Positions 22,776-36,125 of a DNA stretch of 64,000 nucleotides are shown piece by piece; the first letter of the stretch is position 1; each line of letters begins with the position of its first letter. The notes below the pieces were generated by a model. It was not told the origin of the DNA and did no database searches. It saw only the letters and a program-made list of their open reading frames with translations. Source of the DNA: Karalla daura (taxonomy: Eukaryota > Chordata > Actinopteri > Chaetodontiformes > Leiognathidae). A program made the position numbers and the translations under genes. Location of the stretch: contig CM055198.1 in the NCBI GenBank assembly GCA_029224185.1, forward strand, positions 1,692,501 through 1,756,500, read 5' to 3'.

Positions 22776-25740
22776 CACAATTGCTCCTGCGTGTGTTAGC
22801 TACTTTACAGTTCCATCAGGCTAAATGAGGAGGTTGTGTTTTCCCAGTCAGCGTCGCTGCCTCTCAGCCACCTGCAGCTCGGCGCAGCAGTCATATTTTT
22901 TTATTTCGCCTTCCTGCACAGCGTCCACGTTGCCTAGGTCATGTCTGGCGCAGATGATCGGAGACGAGTTCGCCCCGGTGGTTTGATAAGATGGCTCTGC
23001 TACAACCTGGGATATGGAAATAAAAAACAACACGAGTTCACCCTTTTAACCAATAAAAAAAATCAAGTCATCCAAACCCCCAAAACCTATAATGAGCTCG
23101 CAAGGTTCCCAGACAGAATTTGACATGAAGCACATTAGAGAGTCAGAATACATGCCTGTGTATTACAACGTAAAATAAAACTGATAGTTCTTGTATCATT
23201 CTTCTTTAAGTCATGAGAAAATTCAGAAAATCCAGTCAGAAACACAAAGAATTGGAAAAACTAGCTTTTTTTTATCTCTGACCTGCAGAAGTTCCTAGCA
23301 ATGGCTATAAGAGACAGTCCATTGTGTGAGTTTGACTTCAAGTTAAAACCACTGGATAACAATGAATTCTGGAATATAGTGGAATTTTAGTTGACGCAAA
23401 ACATGGTATACATGTCTATCCCACTGTTTTCTTTGTTTGACTGCACGCTGCAATACTCGCTCCCCTTAGAGAGCAGTTTTCTCGCCGAACACGTTCAAGA
23501 ATCTATCGAGTGAATGACGCGAACAGAGGAACCTCCTGGCAGGACACGCGCACGTGGTGGACGAGCTGAAATTCTGCGAGCCGCTCCTGCAGTCGATAAA
23601 ATCTATACGCCGCCTTCACATCCGGAGACAAAGAAGCCGAAGCAAAACTGAATATCCTTAACCTCCCGCATGAAAGGTCTGCATTTGGATCCCTTCCAAG
23701 GCAAAGCCGACGCACGCATTTTAATCCTTTGTTCTGGAGCTAGATTTCTCTTTCTCGTTTTGAGCACAAGTTGTTCCACTGCCTGACTCTCTGCTACCGG
23801 AGAATGAAGTCGGCATCGCATCAGCAAAACACCACAGTTCAGCGTCATTACCCACCTGTACACCCACAGCGCGCCGCCTCGCTCTCTCAGTGGCCTTCTG
23901 CCGCCATGACTGTGCATGCCGGGGAAAGTGCCCTATCAAAGTATACACACTTGCAGTTTTTGTCTCTCCAGCAGGGATTTAAAACCCAACGTTTTTCTTT
24001 TTATTTCCTGTTTGTCTCCTACAGGTTATTCCTAAAAAAAACAGACGGTCCCCGGTCTGCCAATTACCATTTCAGTTGATTTTGTTTTTAACCCCCCCCC
24101 CACGAGTCATGAGCATGCTTATCATTTGCATTGACCCCCTCATCCGTCACCCATCCATCCATCCTCCCCTCTCCCTCGCTACCCAGTCATTGTTTTACCA
24201 TTGGTGCGAGAGGGAGAAGAGGAGAAGGCAAGAGGAGGAGGAGAGGAAGAGAGGAAGATGGCCAGCTTTCTACATGTCTGTCTTTTTTTGTTTGTCTGTC
24301 ATGTTTGTCCAGGTGTGGCCTTATATAATGTGGCCGTTCCAATCGTAATTCGTAATACATATTTCACTCTGTGAATTGTAGCGTAAAGCACCCTGGGATG
24401 CCCTTAATTGCAAATGTGGGGTTGACTTTAATGGAGTTATGATTTAAGTAAAATTAAGTAGTTATTATGTTACCTGCTGAAATTTTAGAATTCCACTTCC
24501 TAAGAATACATCCTATTCTTTCTAAATGGAAGAGGTAGTTCCAAAACATTATGATGTATTCATAGAGCATCTCTGAGACTCTTTATTGTAAAACTGTCTC
24601 TCGCTAAAGGTTAAGGGACATAGTGTTGTAATAAAGCACAAATGAGCCAATGCATTGAGCGGACAGAGCAACAGATGTTGGTTAACCTAGACAGCACCAC
24701 CTTTCCAGAGTAGTACCAGCTGTAGAAAGGTGGTATAGTGTATCAATAGTGTGATTGCAAGTCCTAACCTTACATATTCAACATCCATTATACAGTGAAA
24801 ACATGATGAAATAGGCAAGGCTGCAAGAACTTTGTAAGTTACTGTCGCTGCCACCTGTTGTCACGTTAGTATGACACGTTGTATTAGTACCCACTGGTGG
24901 AAAAGCAACAAGGTTAGACATGAGGAATGTTCATTCCAAACACGGAGCAGCAGTGTTTCTCTACATGTAGGTGTCTAATATAATAGTCACTGGTGACGGT
25001 TTCTAGATTATTCATAAAAGCACGAGAATGCAGAATCCTTGGAAGACATGACGTGAAGTGAGAGTAGAGTTCTTCATTCAAGCCAGGCAGCGATTGGCAG
25101 GCTCTGACAGGTGCTGTCAGATACTGACAGGTTTGTCTTTATTCTCGTGTGTTTTCACACCAGAGCTCTGCAATCTGGACTACATTCTGCCTAGCACAGT
25201 CAGGGCTTTTGGACAGGAGTGAAAGCTCACCCAGACACTGGATGAGGCTAAACAAGTAAACTCTGGTCACCAGCAGACGTAGGTCTTGAGCTAAAACCTG
25301 GTACATATTGCATGCATTGTGAAAGCAAATGGGACTATCCAGCAAACGGGACAACAGGGGCTTTTATGTGGTGATGTAGACTGTTTGGTGTTGATCCATC
25401 GTTTGTTTTTGTGGCAAACAAGTCAGTCGATGCTGGGATCGGACTACACAATTTCAGCTCAATTCTGAATGAATTCTGAAAGTAACGAATATACTCATTT
25501 GGAATACATCATGATAAATATAATAATATGATAAGTCAAAAAAAATGGTAACAATTTGGCTTTGGGGATAAATAAATGGCTTATCTATCCGTCTAATGAA
25601 TGATCATGGCAGAGAGATAGAGATGCAGGCCCAGGATAGTATCTGCTGGAATGACAGCTGCTAAAACTCATCAAAAGGAGGTTTGAACTACTGGCTTTGA
25701 ACTACTAGCTTTCTTCCAGGTCTCCTAAGCCGCATTCCCG
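22774..25740. other. Non-coding DNA, no gene seen
   Basis: This is unique sequence. A purine tract of GAG/AGG units lies at about 24209-24258 and a C9 run near 24093. The second half is AT-rich. Confidence 0.5.
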
Positions 25741-26100
25741 CTGCAGGAAGCTGATTTTACAGCGCCGGGGCTATTGGTGCTGCAGGAGCCCCCCCCCCCG
25801 CTTGGCCAGTTACAGCCTAACCAAGTCCCCGCTCCAGCATGAGTGATTAGATCAGCCCCGCAGAACTTGGGACTTGAGGTTCACAGCGTCTTGCAGCCGG
25901 CCTCTCGTCTTCGTTCGTGGCGTCCACTGGACTAAGCACCAGCACGCAAACCAGAAACGAGGCAATTGCCTCAGCTCAGCCCCTCCTTGTTTTCTTTGCC
26001 ATGACAACGAAACGCTTCGATCGTGCGTTTTGATCGCCGCCATTGAAACCTGTGACGTCGCGGAGGGGCCTGACCCGCAAACGGCCAAATGAGAAGGTCT
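25741..26100. other. GC-rich patch
   Basis: This is a GC-rich and moderately CpG-rich segment with a C9-C10 run near 25790. No exon or repeat is recognised. Confidence 0.35.
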
Positions 26101-27439
26101 CTGCAAAGTCCCTGTCCCCAGTGTTTACCAAGAACACCCACAGTAGAAATGTGACTATAGTGTTTCCTGTCTTTGCTTTGTTTTAGCATTTTTACTGTGA
26201 AAACTGTTCATTTTAAGCATGGAATAAACACACAAGTTCCTAAGTTCCTATTTTTCAATAATGTATTCGTCAGATCTGATTTGATTTATTGACATTACAT
26301 TGTGTGTCAGTGTCAATGGCAAACTGGATGGTCAGCAATAAATAAACTGAGCGTGAAGTCATTCATATTCACTTACATGTGGCCCCAGTGACCCATACAT
26401 GCACCAGGAGACCCCTCTTGACTTGTACAAGCTGATATGAGTGTAAGTTTACATATTCATATCAGATGGAGGATCGATAAGTTAAGGCCTCAGTGTCTGA
26501 GCTGAGTGTGTTTTATAACCCCCCTATATGGGTATGGGAAAGTGGCAGTGAAGAAGAGAGACTTTTTCAGCTCTTCTTTTTTGGTGATATATATATGGTG
26601 CAAATATAACGTGATGAAGTCATTAACCATCGGAGCCGTCTCATAAGGGGCGGCTCCACAGGCGTCCCTGCCCGCGGTTAGCAGTGGAGACTGAAGCAAA
26701 GTGCACTGGGCTCAGCTGCCTCTTGTTTGGTGGTCCTCTTTTTCTATGGAGCTGCGTGCTCTCACAGACACAGTCGGCAGCGTTTGCCCTTTGGGCAGAG
26801 AATGGAGCATGGATTATACATCCAGTTCAGGACGAGATGAAAAGGAGGGTCATGTTTGAGGGAAGTAGTCCTCAAATGCCTCAGTGTACTGAGCTCTCAG
26901 CGACATGGTGTGTGTGTGTGCCGGGCCTTGGACTCTGCTGGGTCTCACCAGCCTGACGACGTTAATGTGCAGAAATACCTGGAGGCTGCGGTGTTCCATG
27001 CTGAAAACGTACATACTGTCCAGAATCCTCGATGATCTGGGGTGGCAGGTGACAACATGCTGGCGTATGGATGAAAGACGGATAAAACGTAGCAGGAAAG
27101 CCTCCATCAACACCTCAAAGTGTTGTTAACGCCACTCACAGAGTACTGGGTTTGCTGTGCAGCCCTGAGCAGGCTTTATTGGTTGTGTGTCGACTCATAA
27201 AACAAAGAAAAAACAACCATGAACTTGAAAGTTGATCTCAATGTCCATTTTTTGGTCTGACAGCTTGTATCCTCTCATGCCTGGTGCACGCTACATGATA
27301 TTTCTTTTGGCTTTTGTAATTGACACCACATAACGTTACTCGGTCACAGTAGATCACGCACAATTAAACTTTACTCATATCGCAGACCACTCATATTGTA
27401 TTTATTGGAGCAAAAATGACCTGTGTCTCCGACAAGTCA
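26101..27439. other. Non-coding DNA, no gene seen
   Basis: This is unique sequence with a small TA tract near 26587. No supported gene. Confidence 0.5.
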
Positions 27440-28060
27440 CCATGGCTGCAGTTACTCCTCCAAAAAACACTGCGTAAAACGGAGTCCCACGCTGACGCGC
27501 TGTTTCTGTGTACCTTGTTGAGGTGGCGCCTGGTTATAGCTCCGTGTTTGACCTGAATGCGGGTGAAAGTACATGTTGAAGCGTTGACAGGTGTGCCTCG
27601 CCCATTCGTAACCAAGCCCGGGACTCCAGCCTGGACCGAACCTGGCCCCGGTGACGGCAAACGTAATGTACCGCGCGAAAGCTTGTGCGAGAGGCCGCTT
27701 TGAAGGTAAACGCGACTTGTCTGTGATGAGCGGCGGCGGTCCTTAACGTTGTGCGTCGGCGTCCACGAATAAAGTAACGTGCCGCGCAACAATGCCGTAC
27801 CGTGCTGTCTTGTGCTCAGCGAAGGCTCAGCCCCGCTACGCTGCCCCCTCCACCTTAAGCTGGCTGTTTATAAGCATGTGCCTGTCCTCGCACGCACAGA
27901 GCCACCCGCGCCGCACCACCTTTCGTCAATTCCACTCCCATTTGAGCATTGAGCTCGACTCGTGTGCGTCGTATGTGAGGACAGAGGGCGACCTCACATC
28001 ATGTTGGCCCCTGGCGCGGCACGCCTGTGCGACGGCGTCCACGCGGTGGGAGCCAAGAAC
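27440..28060. promoter_or_regulatory. Strong CpG-dense block, candidate CpG island/promoter
   Basis: This is the most CpG-dense segment together with the block at 1.4 kb. By hand count about 20 CpGs fall in 27638-27790, including CCGCGCG, GCGGCGGCGG and GCGTCGGCG words. Density stays high to about 28050. An unmethylated island could mark a promoter, possibly bidirectional, of a transcript not visible as coding sequence. AATAAA signals at about 28458 and 28494 lie downstream on the plus strand, but such hexamers are common by chance. No exon is supported. Confidence 0.5.
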
Positions 28061-28777
28061 GGTGTTTGTGTGCATGTGTGTTTTGTATTATTTATGCATA
28101 TGGATGAGGGCATGCTCGGAGGGGGGGGTCTTTGGGGGTCTTTGTTTAGACTAAATAAATAACTGCTTGTGGGAAAAGGCACACTTCTCTTCCCCGTATT
28201 TATTATTTCAATGCACTTTATTTAATATGTTGATACTCTTGTTTCGCTCAAGCACATACTGTGTTTAGTCCAGCAGTGGCGTAGTTTCAATATGTTTTTG
28301 GTTCGACGCCTATAATTTTCTGTCATCTGTAGCTTTTTTGCTGTATCGTCATCCTGTTTGTTTCTATATTTGACGTAATAACGCAAAACAAAATGTGGCT
28401 TTTCACATGAATCACCATGTTAATATAATAGTGACCTTTGTAAACACCAACCCACCTAATAAAGATGTACTGTAATGTGTTCATTGATGGCTAATAAAGA
28501 ACCAAGATGCTGCTCTGTTGTGACAGTAACGAGGCTCGTGTGCTGCAGCTGTACAGAATGAATTTTATTCTTTTTTTTTTTGTCATTGATTAATTGAACA
28601 GCTCCGTCCTGGATGCCTACAAACACCCTGTGTTCCAGAGTTCACTGCAAGCTGGCGTTGAGCTCCTCTCCCAATTTGAGCCATTATTCTCCACTTTGTA
28701 ATCAGGCCTAACAATTAGAACCTTGCAGTGCACCTCTGATTACTGTCTTGGTGTATTTTGGACTGTTCTGGGAACCC
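28061..28777. other. Non-coding AT-rich DNA
   Basis: This is AT-rich unique sequence with a G8 run near 28121, a T10 run near 28571 and two AATAAAG words. No exon is seen. Confidence 0.5.
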
Positions 28778-28819
28778 AGAAAAAAACCAAAAAAAAAAAA
28801 AGAAAAAAGAAAAGAAAAA
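28778..28819. repeat. A-rich low-complexity tract
   Basis: Runs of A are broken by single G or CC. It could be the remains of a retroposon poly(A) tail, but no SINE or LINE body is recognisable beside it. Confidence 0.8.
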
Positions 28820-29080
28820 CTGATATTGGTCCCGGCAGAACTGTAGGTTGCACACATTTACAGTAACCCCGTCTTGTGTGTGTTTGTGTGTGGGTTTCTG
28901 TTCGTTTGAAGTGCTCATTCCCCCCAAATTACAGTGCTGCCATAATGAAGTATTACCATGCGATTCCAGAGCAGACCAGTACAAAGACTGGCAGTTTGTG
29001 TGTATTTACGTGTGTGTGCTGGCCACTTAGGGTGAAAGTTCACATGGGATGCCCAAGCAGAAGCCATTGGAGTAGCCAGT

Positions 29081-29110
29081 GTGTGTGTTTGTGTGTGTGT
29101 GTGTGTGTGT
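29081..29110. repeat. Short TG tract
   Basis: This is an imperfect TG array of about 30 bp with one TTTG interruption. Confidence 0.85.
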
Positions 29111-29290
29111 TAGCATTTGTTTTATGACACGGAGCGAAAAATAGCTTTTGTGTGTGTGATGCAGTCCCACAGTACTGAGGCGAATGTTTGGATGTGTAAC
29201 AATGCGTATGACTGAAAGAAATGCAGTTGCGTGAGTGGCCTCCCTGTTGTGTTTCTAAATGTGTGGAACCACTAGCCAGCTGTGACAAAG

Positions 29291-29398
29291 CTCTCTCTCT
29301 CTCTCTTTCTCTCTCCCTCCCTCCCTCCCTCTCTCTCTCTCTTTCTTTTTCTTTCTTTCTTTCTCTCCCACACACACACGCACACACACACACACGCA
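29291..29398. repeat. CT/CCCT/TTTC pyrimidine tract joined to CA repeat
   Basis: A polypyrimidine tract of about 78 bp (CT, CCCT and TTTC units, 29291-29369) runs straight into a CA-rich array (29370-29398). Triplex-prone and Z-prone sequences are therefore adjacent. Confidence 0.93.
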
Positions 29399-31120
<1,722 letters not shown>

Positions 31121-31160
31121 TGGGGATGGGGGTGGGGGGGTTGGTTGGGGAGGGTTTGGG
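31121..31160 (+). repeat. G-rich tract, G-quadruplex candidate
   Basis: Successive GGGG, GGGGG, GGGGGGG, GGGG and GGG runs are separated by 1-4 bases, enough for a four-tetrad quadruplex on the plus strand. Confidence 0.8.
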
Positions 31161-31277
31161 TCCCTGCACAGCCAACAGCTGGGAAGGGTTGGGAGTAGCC
31201 TGGAGGCTGGCAAACTGCCCCCTCCCCTCCCCAGTCCAGATGGGGGAGGTTAGGATAAGGCTAGCTCCATAACCCCC

Positions 31278-31278
31278 C

Positions 31279-31310
<32 letters not shown>

Positions 31311-31317
31311 CACACAC
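31278..31317. repeat. (CA)n microsatellite
   Basis: This is a 40-bp CA array with one CAAA interruption, preceded by a C7 run. Confidence 0.95.
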
Positions 31318-32791
31318 TTCCCAAACTTCCCATTCCCATTAAGGGGAGGCTGAAGATTGCGGTGGAAGGGAAAGGAGGAAGAAAAGCAAAAGAGCATGAC
31401 TGCTCTGTTTTTCACCCCCAAACCTCCTTCTGTCCTCAGCCTAATCAAATAAAGCAGGAAGCTTCCGAGACGGAAGAGGAGTGTTTATTGATATTTGCAT
31501 GAGATCTTTCACCCCCTGTCCTGTCCCTGCTGTTTATTTTCTGTCCACCACGTTTGAAAATTCTGATATTGCCAATGCTCTGGCCTCGTATATCTTGCCT
31601 AACTGAATGTTTGAACGTTATTGGGGCAAAAAGGTTGCGTTTCTTTCAACTTCTTCCAGCGTACCATTATCTTAAATTGAACCACTGGGAAATTACACAC
31701 CGACTCGACATCCGTTGCAAAATGGCTGTGAGCAGTCAATTTATTGTAATAAGAGGGTGTCACATGAAATGGATTGGCCTTAAATAAGAATTGATGACCT
31801 TCTCCGGCTATACCATCCATTGTACATGAAGGCACACACATTTCTCAGGCCAGAGCCAAGAAAAGCCTGTTGAGAGTATTGGTTTACAACTGTCTACCTT
31901 TCGGGACTTAAAAAGTTGAAAGTTGCTCTCGCTTTCGGCTAAAAAGTAGTCTTTAAATGAAAAACTGGGAAGTGGAATGATACTGTAAGACGGATCTAAT
32001 GAGGAATGGTGCCAGGGGAGGATCCGTATCTTCAAGCGTAAAGAGAGACTGGCTCTGTGTTTTTAGTCTGGTCACCCCATCTATAAAAAAGTTTTTGATA
32101 ACATGGTATTCCGTATTTAATGTATCTAAATTCCTCACATGGGCTCGAAAACGATCCGCCCAGTGTGCATCTCAGGGATGGGACTCTGCTGTTTGACCAT
32201 GATTGAAACAATAAACATTGCGGTTGAGGTATAAAGTGCATTGAAGCCCAGCCAAACCCCCATCACTTCCTATGTAAGCGCATGAGCGTAGACTCCAGCA
32301 AGTTTCCAACTTTTATAAGGACATATAAAACCCAAGAATAACCACCGGGTAGTTGCGCTGATGTAAAAATCATCTGGAAACCGCATTCACTTTAAAGCGT
32401 CATATCCCGTTGCAGCCTTTACTGTTGTGATATGCATGCGTCGAAACAGATTGCAGGTTAGAATGCCAAAGTCGAATGTCAGCTTTCCGATAGCAGCACT
32501 CAGTAGTCGCCTCTTCAAAGTGCACTGGAGCCATTCCCGGCAGTTTGGCACCGCTGAGAGGATCTGCCGTTTGAATGGCGCTGTGCTGAGATGTTGCTCG
32601 GAGTAACAAAGGGAAACTTTTTCTTGAGCTGCCTCTGTGAGAGCCTGTCTTGTTAATTTCAATGGTCCTTTTGTTGGGGGTCATCGAGAGGCGACAGCTT
32701 GATTTCCCCCCAAGCCATCCGTGTTTGTGTGAGTGTGTGCACATGCCGCTGCTTCCTTACGTATCACTTGCCCGGCCATTGTGCCGTGCTC
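31318..32791. other. Non-coding DNA, no gene seen
   Basis: This is unique sequence with no supported exon or repeat. Confidence 0.5.
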
Positions 32792-32804
32792 TGTGTGTGT
32801 GTGC

Positions 32805-32859
<55 letters not shown>
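32792..32859. repeat. (TG)n microsatellite
   Basis: This is a TG array of about 68 bp with one GCTTG interruption near 32803. Confidence 0.96.
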
Positions 32860-32861
<2 letters not shown>

Positions 32862-33474
32862 TGCAGTAATCCAAGCCTACCTGCAACCCTTTGGGCTGCT
32901 GACTGCTCCCTAAAGGTCAGAACTCCTGACCTCCAGGGTCCAGGTCAGATCAGTGTCCTGGGGTGCTGCTGTCTTTCCTACAAGGATCCCAACATAAACT
33001 ACAAAAATGTTGAATGTTGATACGCACACACCAGCACATTTAAAATGATAGATGTGTTTCTGGTAAGCTGAGGACAAAATGAAAAAATGGTGACAGTAAG
33101 AGGTCCGCATCAAAATTGGTCAGTGAAGTGTTGAGGAGGAAGAAGGAACAGGGAACTGCAGAGCTAACAAAACAAAGTGGGGATGAAAAGATATGAAACT
33201 GTAATAAAAGAGGAAGAGGAAGAAAAAAGAAAGAAAGAAAAGTTCATGAGGGGAGGATAAGGAGATTTAATTGCCATTATAAGTCCGCGTGATTGTGGCT
33301 TTTGGGCTACGGCTGTGAAGTTAACACAATGCCGGGTGCACGAAGGCGTCATTCAAAAAGCCATTTGTAGGGTGTCATTGTGATGTAATGGAGTTTGGAC
33401 TGAGAGGGGTGAGAGATGAAAGGTCAGGAGTGTGTTGTTAGAGAGGTCTCAACCAGCGGTCATCCAGCAGTCAT
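32860..33474. other. Non-coding DNA with a purine tract
   Basis: This is unique sequence. A GA-rich purine tract with GAAA units lies at about 33207-33242. No gene is seen. Confidence 0.5.
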
Positions 33475-33502
33475 GTGTGTGTGTGTGTGTGTGCACACGT
33501 AA

Positions 33503-33533
<31 letters not shown>

Positions 33534-33556
33534 CACACTTAAGTTTGTGTGCGTGT
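33475..33556. repeat. Composite TG repeat with a duplicated 40-bp unit
   Basis: The word GCACACNTAAGTTTGTGTG occurs at about 33493-33511 and again at about 33533-33551, each preceded by a TG array. The spacing is 40 bp with one mismatch. This is a two-copy tandem duplication that includes TG tracts rather than a simple dinucleotide array. Confidence 0.85.
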
Positions 33557-33744
33557 AGCAATGTATCAAACATAGAAGTAGTAAAAACATAAACTGTTTT
33601 TTTTTATCAAGAAATATAACAAGGTATTTCCAGAACACACACATCTAGTTTCTAAGGAAAAAGTAAATCTCTTGCAATTTGGACATCACTTCATATTTCC
33701 TCAAACCAGCCTTTCCTCAGCCACAGCTGTGTGACATTTTACAA

Positions 33745-33800
33745 CACACGCGCGCACATACACACACACGCGCACACACATACATATGTACACTCACACG
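33745..33800. repeat. CA/CG/TA alternating tract
   Basis: Alternating purine-pyrimidine sequence with CGCGCG and CATACATATGTAC parts makes it an imperfect Z-prone tract. Confidence 0.85.
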
Positions 33801-33935
33801 GGTGTAGCTCCAGTCCTTGGGGTCTCTTTCTAAACCGTCTGAATGCCCTGAGCCATTACCATAGGTGGGAGTGAGAGGGTCTCATCTCTAATGGGAAGAG
33901 CCTGGCCGTGCCGCAGCCCTCAGCTGGGCTGAATC

Positions 33936-33965
33936 AGACACTCGCAGACACTCGCAGACACTCGC
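33936..33965. repeat. Three tandem copies of a 10-bp unit
   Basis: AGACACTCGC is repeated three times without mismatch. It is a very short minisatellite seed. Confidence 0.95.
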
Positions 33966-34019
33966 CTTTGCTTCCCGCTCATTTCGCGTTGCCTCGGCTT
34001 TTGACACTGCAGTCGTTTC

Positions 34020-34250
34020 AAGCCGTTCGGATTTCCCCCCGTCCGAGATGGCATTCCGGGGTGGTAAAAGCGACCGTCTCCAGCTGAGCTTTAATGGCGT
34101 TATGCTGTTTGCAATTACCCCGCTTTCATTTCAGCCTTTATTCAGGCAATGCATTTTGATTCGATGGATCAACATTTCAGATGTCACAAGTATCATGAAG
34201 CGATTTCACGGTACTGTGAAATTGAATTGTTGCTAATGGTTCGTGTGCAC
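34020..34250. promoter_or_regulatory. Candidate conserved non-coding block
   Basis: This simple-repeat-free segment has homeodomain-like and POU-like words: TTTGCAATTAC, an imperfect octamer around AATGCATTTTGAT, and GATTCGATGGATCAAC. The texture is enhancer-like. I could not align it to other fish, so this is a low-confidence call. Confidence 0.22.
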
Positions 34251-34299
34251 CGTGTGGGTGTCCGGGCGGCCTGTATTGGTGACACACTGTAGTTAATAA

Positions 34300-34315
34300 T
34301 TTTTTTTTTTTTTTT
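34300..34315. repeat. T16 homopolymer
   Basis: This is a run of 16 T. No retroposon body is recognised on its A-strand side. Confidence 0.95.
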
Positions 34316-34495
34316 ATTCCGGGGTTAGTTCACATGTTGGGTACTGTTTTACAAGACACAAATCATCATGTAGACTCGAGTGTCTAATTGAATATCCAGA
34401 CAGGAATCATGAGGTCCGGTGTTGGCAGGGACATCCCAGTAAACAAGGCAGAATTCTAATTAATGCTCATTATCACATGGGATCCCATCCATGAA

Positions 34496-34529
34496 CCCCC
34501 CCCCCACCCCCCCCCCCCACCCCCCCCTT
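34496..34529 (-). repeat. C-rich tract, quadruplex/i-motif candidate
   Basis: C8, C10 and C7 class runs are separated by single A bases. The minus strand is G-rich and could form a quadruplex. Confidence 0.92.
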
Positions 34530-34905
34530 CCCCGGAAATTGTGTTAAACTGGAAACAAAAAAAAAGGGAAGAAAGGATTCTCACTGTATCTTTTGTGCTT
34601 GTGCCGGCAATCTGCTCTACAGTGGCAAAGGGACATTTTATCATTTCGTGGCATATATTCCTCACCTGTACTCAGGCTGTCCCCTTTTTTTGCCCGTCTG
34701 GATTTTATAGAGGAAGATAATATGATAATGCTGATGACAAAAAAACAGTGCTAAACTCTCCTCTGCTCCGGCACTGGCTTTCTTTATTCACATGTTCTCT
34801 CTGCTCTAAAGAAGCAGCACCCAAAAAGATGGACATGTCTTCAGAGAGCTACTGTAAAAGATCACAATCCATTATGAGCCGGTATAAGTTAAACGCATGG
34901 AATAG

Positions 34906-34930
34906 TTTTGTTTTGTTTTGTTTTGTTTTA
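34906..34930. repeat. (TTTTG)5 pentanucleotide repeat
   Basis: Five tandem TTTTG units are followed by further T-rich sequence to about 34957. Confidence 0.93.
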
Positions 34931-34957
34931 ATTTAGTTTTGTTTTTCTTTTTTTTTC

Positions 34958-35180
34958 CAGCTACAAGCAACAAAATGTAGCTTTCAATGTACCATTATTT
35001 TAAACATCTTACTGTTAGCGTGCCTTTTTACACATATGCACATAGATATGTACATGTAACCTCATAATACATATTTCTGCAATGAGTCTTTAAAATATTC
35101 AGCTGCAAAGTGAGTGGAGAAAAATTCTAATAAAAAGTGTTTCAATTATTAAAAGTGATATTTAAGGTGACCCCAGATTG

Positions 35181-35181
<1 letters not shown>
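34958..35181. other. AT-rich non-coding DNA
   Basis: This is AT-rich unique sequence without a gene. Confidence 0.5.

Positions 35182-35216
<35 letters not shown>
35182..35216. repeat. (TA)n microsatellite
   Basis: This is a 35-bp TA array followed immediately by a small GTACACACACACA tract. Confidence 0.96.
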
Positions 35217-35223
<7 letters not shown>

Positions 35224-35945
35224 CACACATGTTGATGTGTGCGATTAAATGCATTAAATTATGACTAAGCATATTTACTCTACAGCACGTAACTCAATGC
35301 TGCTTATTTTGGAAATTTACATCTGTTACTTGCCACCACAGCAAATTAAGAAGGCAAATATTATACACGTTGCTCCCCTGCTGGTTGTTTTTCATATAAT
35401 ATAAAAAAAATAAAAAAAATGCCCCGTGTGAGCATGTCGTGTTTTGTCCCCTGTTAGAATAATAAATGAATTATAATGGACATCATCTCCAGTTTAGAAC
35501 TGCTGTATTCATGCATTGCTCTCACCCTCATACTATGGTTTTAAATCTGCTGTCCTGTGATGCATACTTGTATCTTTGACTTCTTTCGTACCTTGATTCA
35601 TTGATGCAGGTAAACAAACTCCGACTGCCCGCGTGATGAATTCCTTAGACGTCAGTCATGCACAGCGATGCTTTATTCTGAGTATCTGAGCAAGCCGTAT
35701 ACCAACCAGACATTTGCTCAGCAGCAGTCCAGCAGGTAAACCCCGAAATAGCTAGAATTAACACGGTCCAAGTCGATAATTGTTTCAGGTGATATAATTA
35801 GGCAGCAAAGTGGTTAAATGCCTAATGTTTCGGGTGTGGACGCTAACAAACTGGGCAAATGAAATTACCGCATGTGCTGCAGAGGCAAACCTTACACGAT
35901 GCGTGTTTTGTGAGGATTCTTGTGGAGTGATGCGAGGCACGCATA
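35217..35945. other. AT-rich non-coding DNA
   Basis: This is unique AT-rich sequence with A runs at about 35404-35419. No gene is seen. Confidence 0.5.
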
Positions 35946-35947
35946 CG

Positions 35948-35981
35948 TGTGTGTGTGTGTGCGTGCGTGTGCGTGCGTGCG
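35948..35981. repeat. TG/CG alternating tract
   Basis: GTGTGTGT passes into GCGTGCGTG units. It is a short Z-prone tract. Confidence 0.9.
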
Positions 35982-36097
35982 CTCCTCTCCCCTGTTAGTT
36001 CGGCAAATCAGTCTGTAAACAGACACCTATGAGCAGCTGGGCACTTGGCTCCGACACAACTCCCTCACAGAGAGGAGAGGAACTGTTGACCTCCGTG

Positions 36098-36125
36098 CAC
36101 ACACACACACACATGCACGCACGCA
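36098..36125. repeat. Short CA tract
   Basis: CACACA units end in CATGCACGCACGC. Together with the TG tract about 120 bp upstream it forms an inverted pair. Confidence 0.88.

Noticed and set aside
27391..28154. Back-to-back divergent frames of 133 and 120 codons meeting near 27792
   Set aside because: The minus frame would need a TTG start and neither product resembles a protein. High GC lowers stop-codon frequency. Kept only as a CpG-island observation.
28270..28320. B-box-like GGTTCGACGCC with an A-box-like TGGCGTAGTT upstream
   Set aside because: The boxes are only about 23 bases apart, too close for a tRNA-type promoter.
29040..29393. Arg/Glu-rich minus-strand frames of 62-117 codons
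   Set aside because: They are translations of the CT/GA tract and the CA tract, not an RE-rich protein.
33931..33970. A CRISPR-like array
   Set aside because: The three 10-bp units are directly adjacent with no spacers, and the genome is clearly vertebrate.
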